Of a stretch of DNA of 64,000 bases, positions 1 to 9,903 are shown in pieces. The translations under genes and the position numbers were made by a program. The first letter of the stretch is position 1; each line of letters begins with the position of its first letter. Source of the DNA: Isoetes taiwanensis (lineage: Eukaryota; Streptophyta; Lycopodiopsida; Isoetales; Isoetaceae); assembly GCA_021234155.1 (NCBI GenBank), contig JAJEKV010000016.1, forward strand, positions 20,775,863-20,839,862. Direction: 5' to 3'. The notes under the pieces are model-generated. The model saw only the letters and a list, made by a program, of their open reading frames with translations, had not been told where the DNA came from and ran no database searches.

Positions 1-138
1 AAGGCATTTAAATGTCAGCAGAACATCATCCTCAAAAATACCAAAGGCACTACTTGAATACCTCTTCCTGATAATTTTCCATTGACACATGAAGATTTTT
101 TATCATTCCCTCATTGTTCTAAGCATCCCTACCATCAA

Positions 139-748
139 CTACCAGAACTGTAAAACAACAATCACAAGCTTATACAATTCCTCTCTCCTTCTAATAGCGA
201 ACCTTGATACACAGTAGTATATGAACTTGGAGGCTTCTATTACTAAAATAAAAAGATTCATATCAGATAAAAGCATTTGTTTTGTGCTGTAACTTGTCTC
301 ATCAAATTTTTTGCGCTTGCAATAGACACCATGAATTAATTTGGATCTCCTCATACTAGCAACACATGCCTTTCTAGCATCAACAAATATTGGACTCTTC
401 TTGATCTCGAATAGTATCTCCTGAACACTAGAAAACCCTATTCTCACTTCATGTACTCTCTTGATAATAGCTCCAAACTTTCTAAGCATATCCTGCAGCC
501 TGTAACAAGTAGCAACCAGTTAGTACTTAGATAAACTATTAAAATAGAAAACAAAACTAAAATTATACTCACGTTTCAATAGGGTATATATTTCCACTAA
601 GCTTGCAAACTTGAAGTATAAACTTCTCCAACATCTGAGCCAACTCCATCAAATCCAATTCCTCAATTCTTTTGTCAACTGACAATTCAGATCTAGTCCA
701 TTCTATCTTATTTTTGCAGAAGGTCTGCTTCAAAATCAACCTCACATT
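139..748 (-). CDS. Two exons of an unrecognised plant gene (partial)
   Basis: Two consecutive minus-strand exons join cleanly. Exon A (748-573) is preceded by an acceptor CAG and ends GAAAC followed by donor GTGAGT. Exon B starts at 499 after TTACAG and reads in the same frame to a stop near 139. The intron is 500-572. The joined protein is helical and charged: it includes SELSVDKRIEELDLMELAQ, then KLSGNIYPIETLQDMLRKFG, then a basic segment around SMRRSKLIHG. The unbroken frame and canonical splice sites argue for real exons of a larger gene that continues upstream, towards higher coordinates. I do not recognise the family and assign no function. It may be a fragment, since no start codon or further exons were found. 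Confidence 0.5.
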
Positions 749-749
749 C

Positions 750-1800
750 TGTATTAGCCAACATGTTACAATGATCTACACCTCCAACCTCGTGAATGAT
801 GTTCAAGACAAAGCCAAATATCTCTAACTCAACCATAGTAGACTGACAAACGACAAAAACTTCAAACATATCAAATACAGGCACTAAACAGTAGAAGAAA
901 CTCGTTTCATGCTATTACAATTTTCAAACTCTCTAAGGAAGTCTCAAAGACCTAAAAAAGACAAGTAAATGATAAAGGAAAACTTAAATGAACGATATAG
1001 CTTACCTTATCCTATACACAACAAATCCGACTTTAGAACTTAGGAAATCAATGTAGAAGCCTCAAGAACACAAGAACCCAACCTACTATTGAAGAAAGAT
1101 ATCATAATAGAGCCTGAAGTGACTCATGACCTTCTGCATGTTACTCCTATATGCCGCATAAGCCATCATCTGTAAAAATAAACCTAAACATTTCACAAAA
1201 AAAACACAAAAAGAATAAATCTAACAAAACAAATTCTAAAAACCCTCCCAATAGGATTGGTGGCTCGCATTCTGCTACTTCATCCATTACCCAACAGAGA
1301 TTAAGAAACCAACCAGAAAAGTCTAGTAAAAGGTCTTTGCACCTAAAAATGAAGGTGACGCCGTCAAGAACACTCGGAAGGAAGTCGCTAGCCTCAACAA
1401 CACGAGAAATGAAGCAAAAAATAATGCGCTGCTCCAGAACTCGACAAATGAAGCAAAAAACTAAGACGTTGCTAGCAAAACTAAGGCGCTATTGCTAAGA
1501 AGTAATTCTGAAGACCATGCAGCATCATGCAAAGCCAAAGAGCTTGGAGAATATGGGAGCGCTGCAGTGATCGCCATCGTTGAGAGCTCGAAAAGAGAAA
1601 GGAAGGAAAAAATGAATACGACAAATTTCGTAAAGGAAAATTGCTGACTTGGTAGGTGACATGGCAAAATGCGAGCCAACAAATCCTTTACGTTAGGGCC
1701 AAGGCCTCTTGGGCCCTTTTTCCATGGCAGGCATAAAATATTGTTGCAATGCAACATGTCATGTCCACATTTTGTCTGAAACAAAAAACCTTTTTCACTA
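750..1800. other. No confident gene; weak coding-like frame
   Basis: One plus-strand frame around 1340-1620 reads as a hydrophilic, Lys/Asn/Glu-rich stretch but contains a stop near 1461. No domain is recognised and no splice model was convincing. Otherwise the stretch is AT-rich and featureless. Confidence 0.2.
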
Positions 1801-1809
1801 GTGTTAATT

Positions 1810-1965
1810 CGTCATGTCCTTAATATATAATAAGACACCTCTTTATATGTTTTGCTTTTCCACTGCACTGCATCAGAAATCAAGAATAGAAGAATAGTAT
1901 GATCTGCAAAAAATTGAACAGACTTGGGCCATGAAAGTCCATCATGAGAAATTCATGCCAGAATT
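1810..1965 (+). repeat. Dispersed repeat, copy 1 (second copy at 45341-45465)
   Basis: A stretch beginning near CATGTCCTTAATATATAA and running through TATGATCTGCAAAAAATTGA to CATCATGAGAAATTC recurs almost base for base at 45341-45465 in the same orientation, with small indels. The flanks differ, so this is a dispersed repeat. No terminal structure was identified. Confidence 0.7.
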
Positions 1966-1999
1966 TTCCTTCAAAATGCACATGCCAGGATTTTCCTTC

Positions 2000-2640
2000 A
2001 AAATTCCTTCATTCCCATAAAAATGTCGTTTCCTGATTGCAGATCGATCACCTAATAGCTATAGAGTAAATTTCCATTGTTTGTATGCTAGACAATGCAG
2101 CATGCACATGGACCCTGGTTTGCCAAAACATATGGTAGTCTTGCGGTTTAGAATACTCAAGGTATGGAAAAATTGCATAAACAAGCAAAAACAACCTTCC
2201 ATAGAGCAATACAAAGAGGTGGCAGTACATTGACATCTAAACCCTTGTATCAAATGAATCATTGGTTCTATAGGAGATTGATTGCGAGGCATGAGAGAAA
2301 TGTTAGACGAAGAGCAAATCCAGTTGTAGATAAGGCTATAAATGAGTTGTCAAAAAAAGAGGAAAAGGGAAGCTTGGATGAAGTCAAATGGCAAGGCAAC
2401 ACAAATGGAATGGAGTTCAAGAAGATAACGAGTTGGAAGGAGCTAGAAATTGGAATAGATTGACTCATTTAAACAGCGAGCTAGAACAAACCAAAGTGTC
2501 ATGTTCCCTAGTATAAGGTGCAGATCTGGTTCAAATGGGGATGGAAAGGACTTTGGCACAGAGTGAACCATTTTTATATAATATTTCTCATAATAAACTT
2601 GCACATTTTAATGCAGGGATTAGCAAATCTAACTTATGGA
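2000..2640. other. No recognised gene
   Basis: Short open frames exist on both strands; a 99-codon plus-strand frame at 2164-2463 is basic and charged. None resembles a known family, and no splice signals or start context favour one of them. Confidence 0.2.
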
Positions 2641-2644
2641 AATA

Positions 2645-2800
2645 TAAATACCGTACCAAGTCGACAGTCAAGAAATCTTCTGAAACCAAAAAGACAAATA
2701 TAAAAGAAACATATACCGACTTTATAAACTTTTGACTAGGCCAAAAATAAAAATAATGTGCAACTTTGGTTTTCCATGGGTGACGTGGCAATTTTTTGGC
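2645..2800 (-). repeat. Dispersed repeat, copy 1 (inverted copy at 42312-42455)
   Basis: The minus strand here starts CCATGGAAAACCAAAGTTGC and continues through GGCCTAGTCAAAAGTTTATA to a segment near TTGACTGTCGACTTGGTA. The same sequence is on the plus strand at 42312-42455, where an A/T run replaces a mixed tract. The flanks are unrelated. Confidence 0.75.
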
Positions 2801-5350
2801 GATATGCCAAGATCTAGGTGATGTGGACATGATGATGACTAGGAATTTTTGCAACAAATGGATAAAGCAAGTATTTTTGGTATAGGGAATTTGGCAAAGG
2901 GAGCCTCAAGAACTTAGAGCAATTTTTGTTACCACGAGGGTGTTTATTTGACTTGTCCTTGATTTATTGACTGTATTTCCTTGAGTTTGATATTCAACTT
3001 GAGCCAGAAAAAGGTGTACATTCTTGAAATGTTGACTACTTGGACCTTGCATGCTTACTTTTGAATTCAAACTTCTTCCAGGGGAATCTTCGACCATGTA
3101 AATGGCATGCTATTCCAAGTTGAACAAAGCAAGAACTTTGCGCGGTTGCCCCACTAGAGGGGAGAGGCCAGGCCCCAAAAAAGTTTCCGAGGCAACCTTT
3201 CCTAGCGGCGCTCCTCTAGGAGGTCATATGCTAATGCCCCCCCCGGAGCAGGTTAAAAAATAACCAAGATCGGTCCGAGAGAACTTATCAAACCGCGAAC
3301 CATCCTGCGAGCGACCGTGTAGAAACCAAAATGTTTTGTCGTTCGGGCAATGTGGGTACTCCGGAAAGACGATTTGACTTCGCCACATCATTCGAATGGA
3401 AAAATTACCATAGAGACCAAGTTTCATGGCCAGTTTTGGCAACGAAAGAAACATGAACACTCTACATGGTAGTATTCTGCAGCCATCTCCTATGCCAATT
3501 GACTACAAATGTGTTGGATATGAGCTACTTTGACGCTTCTTGAATAAATGGTGGTCTTATTCCCATGAAACTTGGTCCCAGGGTAATGTTGACGTTCTGG
3601 GTCCATTTGCAGAGCCAATTCGCAGTTCTGAAGTGGGAGAGTTGCCCATCTGTGGCCAGGGGCTTTTAAGAGAGGACTTTTGGGGCGAGCTGCGTCCGGC
3701 GGGTTTTAAGGGTCCTTCTTCTGGTATCAACACTATCTCCCTCTACATGATAATATGACACAAGGTCATGTTTGAATCTAACTAGGAGATGACCTCTGAA
3801 ACATAAACCCTGTGTGTTGCTAGGTTACAGTAGGGTTTACGTTATGGAGGTCGAGTTTTGGTCGTTTGCACTTGGGACATGGTTGAGAAGCTGCAGTTGA
3901 AGATGTGATGAACTAACGGAATGGGGTTTGGATTTATTATCCTCCAATGTGGCAATTAGAAGTGAAGAGTGCCTCTTGCAGTAGCAAGATTGTTTGGGAT
4001 TATTCGAGATGGCCGATAGATCCGAACCCCATGTTTTTAGTGGCCATGGCTCTCTGCATGCATGTTCAGAGATGGTACACAAAGTTATCCATGAAAACGA
4101 CTATGTTTCGGCCTCTGAAACGTAAACCCTCCAAATCAGTGTCCATGTTTGGTTCTTCACTACAAGTTGCCAAGTGATGGATGCCTTCAAGTTTCACGCT
4201 CTACAAGCTCACACACACACATGTATGAAGTCAAATGCTAGTGAAGTGTGTCAAGCATGCATATAGCTCTTGTATGCTACCATTTTGTGGCAATAATGGC
4301 ATGTGAACAACTTGATCATACATGGAATCTTAGAAAACAAAAAAAAACCACACCTCAAAAAAACACTACCTTAAAAAACACCACTCTAAAATAAACATCC
4401 CTTCAAAAAACTATACCGCCTGAGAAAACAACACATCCTTAAGAAAGAAACTACACCTCTTAAGAAACCACACATTCTTTAAAAAAAAAAAAAAAAAAAA
4501 ATGGCTCCTTAAGAAAAACTACAACATATGCAAGAAAAGCCACACCTCCATATAACTACGTGTAGGTTTTTTTCAGATTTTCAAAAAAACAACTCGTATT
4601 TTGTTTTTACTGTTGTTTTCAGCTGTGGACCAAATGTTGGGGTTGTAGTGAAAGGAAGCTGGCTTATATATGTTGTGAAGGATTTGGATTTATGTCATGG
4701 ATAATCCATCTGGCTTTGGGAAAGGCTACTCACCTCGCTCGCATAAAGCTCATCTAACTATAAGGCATCTATTCATTGGTCCATTTGTTCCAAGGCCATG
4801 GCACAACCACTTGTCATACAAGTTGGTCAATGAATTATATTTACCACGTGCAGTATTATATATTGAATTACCTTCAACTTCAGTGGAAGATTCAACAACA
4901 TCTAGTAGTCCATGTAGACTAACAATCTTACACCAGTTGTTGACGAAAGTGGTGGCCGGCATGACATGCAATTCTTATAGTCATTTGCTGTGTGTTTTTT
5001 TTTTTTTTTCTTTTCCTTTTGTATTTTCCATATAACGGTCTCATTAGTTTGTGTTTGTATTCCAGCCACAAACAGAAGGTGCTACTCAAAAAGGATTGCC
5101 CTCTAAATGGCGCAAATGCAGATGTGATTCCTTTATAAAATGATTTAGGTATTTGTTCTGTTCTTTGAAGCCGATCTCACTATCAGACTAGCAAAACAGG
5201 AACTCTATTGCTCATGGATAAAAACGTGAGGACATTTTGTAGGCCCCGAGAGTATAACTTGTAGCAAGGCGAGACAAGATTTCTGAATGGTTCTTCAGGG
5301 ACGGGTCTAGGTAGTAAAATGCAAGATTTGTGAGGAGGACATATATACCA
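2801..5350. other. Intergenic, no recognised gene
   Basis: No family-level match was seen. An adenine-rich tract at about 4337-4510 contains reiterated CCACACC and AAAAAACAC words. Short open frames (for example a 112-codon frame from 4697) lack recognisable domains. Confidence 0.3.
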
Positions 5351-5860
5351 CAGGAATGTGTTGTAGAAGAAGACAAGGGAGAATTATAAAAGAAAGGGAG
5401 AATTATAAAAGAAAAAGAGAGGGCACATTGCACCATACTTACCTGGGTGGGATGTATTAGTGATCAGCAAGGCTGATGGCCTAGGATGGTTTGCGCCATT
5501 GCACCAGGGCGTGAATTGTCCTAGCATCTCCTCAAGGGGGAATGCACGTCATAATTTATGGTAGTGGGGGCTCGTGTTCGCGTGGCCTCCTTTATTTCAT
5601 GTCAGTTGACCAGTATTCTATATTAAAGCTTTTACCTGGTCTAGCAAAACAGGTCGCTTGTTGTAAGGAACCAAATATCTGACAGGAATGTGTAGCAGAA
5701 GAAGACAAGTGAGAATTCTAAAAGAAAAGGAGAGGGCACATTGCACGTTCTATCATGTTTGGTATTTTTTGCACGTTCTAACATAAGGGACACATTGCAC
5801 GTCCTAACATGTTTGGTATTTTTTGCACGTTCTAACGTAAGGCACACATTAATACCCCTC
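5350..5860. repeat. Local direct repeats before a Helitron 3' end
   Basis: About 75 bases around 5356-5430, containing GTAGAAGAAGACAAGGGAGA, recur at 5677-5744. A second repeat unit beginning CACATTGCACGT and including CATGTTTGGTATTTTTTGCA occurs at 5737 and again at 5791, a period of 54. These lie immediately upstream of the Helitron-like terminus at 5886-5912. Confidence 0.6.
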
Positions 5861-5885
5861 TCTTTTGTGAAAAATCATATGGAAC

Positions 5886-5912
5886 GCCCACCAAAGGTGG
5901 GCAATTTTCTAG
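5886..5912 (+). mobile_element. Helitron-type 3' terminus
   Basis: The stem GCCCACC-AAA-GGTGGGC (5886-5902) is followed by six bases and then CTAG (5909-5912), next to a T at 5913. A GC-rich hairpin 6-12 bases before CTRR, with T as the first host base, is the established Helitron 3' signature. The 5' end is not certain; TCTATATTAAAGC near 5620 is a candidate but is not preceded by A at the right place. The element is therefore short and non-autonomous, or truncated. Confidence 0.55.
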
Positions 5913-6000
5913 TCTAGTAGTAATATAATATTATTCAGGTATGCTTGACCAAGTAACACAAATGCCAAAATACAGACTTCCAACCGTTAGTATTTTTATA

Positions 6001-6048
6001 TACAAGAAATTTATCGCGGCGGCCAAGGCCGCCGCGAACATTTCTCTT
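6001..6048 (+). repeat. 48 bp GC-core palindromic repeat, copy 1
   Basis: TACAAGAAATTTAT leads into the perfect 10 bp arms CGCGGCGGCC and GGCCGCCGCG separated by AA (6015-6036), then GAACATTTCTCTT. The same 48 bp unit recurs at 19952-19999 (inverted) and 42547-42596, with unrelated flanks. The GC-rich core stands out in AT-rich DNA. It looks like a miniature foldback element or a conserved end of a larger repeat. Confidence 0.8.
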
Positions 6049-6179
6049 CCCCAAACCTCTGTCATCTGACGATTGTGCCAGCTATGCAATCACATCTCTT
6101 TTCTGGACTCCTATACTCTGGTTCAACTTGTTACACAAATCAAGTGGATTTCCCTTTACAACTGCTAGCATAATCTTCT

Positions 6180-7620
6180 TCTTTTGTGACCTATTTCTTT
6201 TGCAACTTATGCCATTGTCTTCCTCGTCATTTTTTTATCATGAGTTCTTTGAACAATTTATATTATCTGAAAAAAAATCCAAATTTACTTGATGGGGACG
6301 TATTGAACATATATCTAAATTTAACTGGGCGTGTTGACATGAAACAAATTGAGAAGACTATCCAATATCTGATTTCATCTGGGATGGTATGTGAATGAAA
6401 GTTCTATTTTAGATGAATTATGTAGAAGCCACAATTAAGCAGAGTAGGTGCTACACTTGAATGTGTTTATGGTACTGGACAATAAAAATTGGCATTTATT
6501 TCTTTGGCAATCCTCAAACAGAGAACAATCCTTTTTTGGGATTCATATATACCTATGACAGAGAGCTACTGCAATATCTCATGGTAATACTGCCCGCCAT
6601 GCTAAGGAGCTTGGTGATGTTAAGCTAGCCACCACAGTGGTCTTGTTGCAGCTGATGAAAAGTGACATGAAAATGCATATAGTAAATAGTAGAGAAGCTT
6701 TTTGAGGTTAATCCCAATGGTGCCATGTTTGCATTGGAGAACCTGATGAAGAAAAAGATTTTCATGCCTGCATATTTGATTTTGATGGGCAGAATAAGAA
6801 CTTTTTTCACAAATTTCTGCTTAGTTCCCAAAAGCTTGGCGTGACTCATAATTTTTGTTGTTAATTTTCAGAAAGGCATATTGGCATCGGAGCACTTGCA
6901 CGAATCCCCCAGATCTTTAATGCACCCTTCGGGAAAAACTAGTGGTAAAAATGGCCTTCTATTTTGAAACTTTAAAATCACTCATGTACTATTAAGATAC
7001 TTTGACCTACAGTCTTGGACAAAGTGAAAGCTCTTCTTCCCGTTTTAAGTTATGCCAAGCAGAAGTTGCATTCAGATATTAAGTCAAAGTGCTCCTATTT
7101 TTTTTTTTATCTAGCCAAGGTAGCTGTCCACTTTGGGCGGGTGAGACAGAGGAGTGAGCCTAATGAACTTGACATGGAGAGAATAACTGGTGATGAGGAT
7201 GCTCCACACATTAAGATGCTGAGTATCATGCATCTGATGCCTGCAATCAACAAACGCAGTGGGCATATGATCAGAAAGGATGTGAAATATCTTGTACTAA
7301 ACCACAGCTTTAAAAATGAGCATAGATCATAAGAAAGATGTAGGAAAACACAGCTAAAATCATCAAAACAATTTAGTCGTGTTGGAAGCAAATGATGCTT
7401 ACCATTGCAGATAGTGTCTGCCACTATGCTTGCATCTCCACCGTCAAGGCAAAATGCCTCTTCTTAATCCCTGATTCCGCACCTGCAATATATTTCATAA
7501 CTCAATTAGCATTTCAAACAGAGAAAATTATGAAAGGGGATGCAATACAGCGAATTGAGGAATTACATATGTGGCTCGGAATTGGTGATGCCGAATAAGA
7601 AATCAGGATATTTAGTCTGT
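6180..7620. other. Unassigned coding-like fragments
   Basis: Plus-strand frames at 6186-6398, about 6570-6840 (including HAKELGDVKLATTVVLLQLM) and 7015-7332 (including DKVKALLPVLSYAKQKLHSD) look like pieces of protein-coding sequence. They may be exons of one degraded gene, because they lie in order on one strand. I do not recognise the product and no splice chain could be verified. Confidence 0.25.
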
Positions 7621-7799
7621 TCAACGACGGTGGAGCACAATACATGTAAGAACAATTATCCAAAAGAAAAGAGAAAAAACAAAAGCTTCATATGCAACCT
7701 GCATAACACAGATCTTCAACATCCTTAACGAATGCAAAAAAACACAGATGCTTCCGAAAAAAGCCGATGTTGCATCTCCCGAAAAAAACTTAAGATTCA

Positions 7800-7925
7800 A
7801 AATAAAATACAGATGCTCTAGAACCGAGTTGATTTATCTGCAAACAGGTTACAGCATCGTCGGACTTCGGAGGTCTTTAAGAAAAACGTGGCAACATCGT
7901 CGGACTTCGGAGGCTTGAGCGTGCC
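7800..7925 (+). repeat. Short local repeat
   Basis: GCATCGTCGGACTTCGGAGG at about 7855 recurs as CATCGTCGGACTTCGGAGG at 7893, with AAGAAAAACGTGGCAA between them. It is a short local duplication. Confidence 0.5.
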
Positions 7926-8111
7926 GGCCATCGCCATAGCCAGGCGTCGAAGTTGCGGAAGAACATTGTCGAGGGAAAAAACGTGGCGTATAAAGAGGAG
8001 ATTAGATTGCGGCGGACTTGAGAAAAACATTAAATACAACTTTTGCGGGACGAAAGCATCTACCGAATATGCCAAATGCATCTTCCCCGCATTAATTATA
8101 TATGTTAAGAC

Positions 8112-8335
8112 AATAGAGTTTTTATAGCATTGCTAATAGGTTCGGCCACATGCAAGAGACTGTTCCTGAAATAACATTGCTAACAAGTTGGACGAAATGC
8201 AAGAGACTAAAAAATACAGACTTCCAACAGTTAATAGTTTTTATAACATTGCTAATAGGTTCGACAGACTGTTCCTAAAATAGTATGATGTAACATTGGT
8301 AACAAGTTGGACGAAATGCAAGAGACTAAGCCCGC
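8112..8335 (+). repeat. Tandem duplication upstream of the membrane protein gene
   Basis: A unit of about 124 bases beginning TAGCATTGCTAATAGGTTCG and containing CAAGTTGGACGAAATGCAAG is present twice in tandem, with a few substitutions and an indel. The intervening AATACAGACTTCCAAC is also found at about 5969, just before the 48 bp palindrome. The duplication ends about 30 bases before the predicted start codon, so it may affect the promoter or 5' leader. Confidence 0.65.
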
Positions 8336-8362
8336 AGATAAATTTCTTCAGCATTGCGCTAT

Positions 8363-9793
8363 ATGGGGCATCAGAAACTGGAATTCGAGAAGCATCATGG
8401 TCATCATCATGATCGTGAACCATTGCTTCAGCTGACTGAACCTGAAAGCAATAGTAAAAGCCAAAGCCCTTTTCACTTTTTGCAAAATCTTGACTCTGAT
8501 GAGGTCCATAGAAAGTTCAACTGGAATTCAATGTCGTGGTTCCGAGCAATACTATTAAGAAGGCTTTTGCAACAGGATTTCAGTGTTGATGTTCTCAAGC
8601 GATTGGAAGGCGCATTACAACAGCGTGCTATTCGAACAGCAGCATTTGATGTAATCTCATCCACAACAGAGAAAGTGGCGGTTCTGGCAGCCTCAGTTGT
8701 CCTCCTCAGCAGTCGCTATGGCCGTCTCAATGCATTGCACTTCTGGCTTGTGTCTACGTTGCTCTTTATCAAGGCTACTGGCCTTCTCATCAGCAACCCA
8801 GAACTTCATCTTCGAAACCGCCTTGGAATCCAGGCCAATCCCAACAGAGGTACCAATCTCGTTCAGAAAATAATTATATGCTATGATTATGCCGAGCGGT
8901 TTTTTGCCCAGTTTTATCCTCTTGTATCCTTTTACGGAATTATGGATATCCTCGGCCTCAAAAATCTGCCATTCGCAAATTCTGGAAAGGAATCCCGGAC
9001 TGTGATCCTCGTATTCTACTTCGTTGCTTTCCTTCACGTTTGGGCAGTTCAATATGGGTCATCGTGGTTGCTATTGAATAAGTTAGGTTTGCGGCTTATC
9101 ACGCGAAACGAACTCAAAATTTCAGAGCATGCCTACTTGCTGGATCAGTATGTCTACCACATCCATTCTGAATGCATGAAGGGGGGCTTGGTTCAATCCA
9201 GCCATACCACTTTGGTAGATTTCGCAATCATGAAACTTGAATCTAATCTCACCCATGAGCAGCATAGCAGTCTCCTCATCCTGAACAAATTCGAATCCTA
9301 TAGATCTCGCCTCATACACTGTCCAAAGGTTTTGACGGGGCTGCTTGAAATAGTTAATTGGGAAGATTGGACGGTCATACTCGATACGCAACATGTATGC
9401 GAGGCCAGATGTACTGCAGCAAATCTTCTTCTACACGCCGTCGAGTGTCCAACTTCTCGCTCAACAATTGCTAGTATTCCTGGATCATATGAAAAAATAT
9501 TTTCATTGTTCAGTCCACACCAACATTTGGTCAGATGTAGAGCACAAGACCACGAGGAGCAATCTACAGAAGTAAAGAGTCTCAATCTAAAAGGACTCAA
9601 AATAATGAGGCGTCTCGCATCGGACCCAATGAATCTAGAAAAGATAAAGCATGTCCATCATTTAAGGAGTACACTCGAAAGATACAGAGATGACAATGAA
9701 TTCTTTGTACGCAATGAAACTGGAGTAGATGAAGATGGAAGAGAGTTCGCGTCGAACTTACTTGAAAGGTTGTTCCCTATCACAGGCAATTGA
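8363..9793 (+). CDS. Plant integral membrane protein with armadillo-like C-terminal half (476 aa)
   Basis: This is the longest intact complex reading frame in the window and has no introns. The start chosen is ATG 8363 (MGHQKLEFEKHHGHHHD). The N-terminus has a histidine cluster. Three hydrophobic segments follow: about residues 103-140 (VAVLAASVVLLSSRYGRLNA then HFWLVSTLLFIKATGLLI), about 185-200 (FAQFYPLVSFYGIMDILG) and about 215-240 (VILVFYFVAFLHVWAVQYGS). The C-terminal 200 residues are helical, with leucine spacing like armadillo/HEAT repeats (EARCTAANLLLHAVECP, SLNLKGLKIMRRLASDP). The layout resembles plant uncharacterised membrane proteins annotated as ARM-repeat superfamily. The family assignment is from memory of layout, and no catalytic motif is seen. 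An upstream exon cannot be excluded, because an AG lies just before the start. Confidence 0.75.
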   Translation: MGHQKLEFEKHHGHHHDREPLLQLTEPESNSKSQSPFHFLQNLDSDEVHRKFNWNSMSWFRAILLRRLLQQDFSVDVLKRLEGALQQRAIRTAAFDVISSTTEKVAVLAASVVLLSSRYGRLNALHFWLVSTLLFIKATGLLISNPELHLRNRLGIQANPNRGTNLVQKIIICYDYAERFFAQFYPLVSFYGIMDILGLKNLPFANSGKESRTVILVFYFVAFLHVWAVQYGSSWLLLNKLGLRLITRNELKISEHAYLLDQYVYHIHSECMKGGLVQSSHTTLVDFAIMKLESNLTHEQHSSLLILNKFESYRSRLIHCPKVLTGLLEIVNWEDWTVILDTQHVCEARCTAANLLLHAVECPTSRSTIASIPGSYEKIFSLFSPHQHLVRCRAQDHEEQSTEVKSLNLKGLKIMRRLASDPMNLEKIKHVHHLRSTLERYRDDNEFFVRNETGVDEDGREFASNLLERLFPITGN

Positions 9794-9903
9794 CCTGAAT
9801 CCTGATACTATTCTTCCTATCTTTGGCACTTTCTCTTAGACTTAACTCAGATTGTATGATCATGTTGCCCATCCTATTATTACAATAGAACAACCCACCC
9901 AGC

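Noticed and set aside
8241-9600. Minus-strand and alternative-frame ORFs of 60-119 codons within the membrane protein gene.
   Set aside because: They are shadows of the 476-codon frame, with no independent support.
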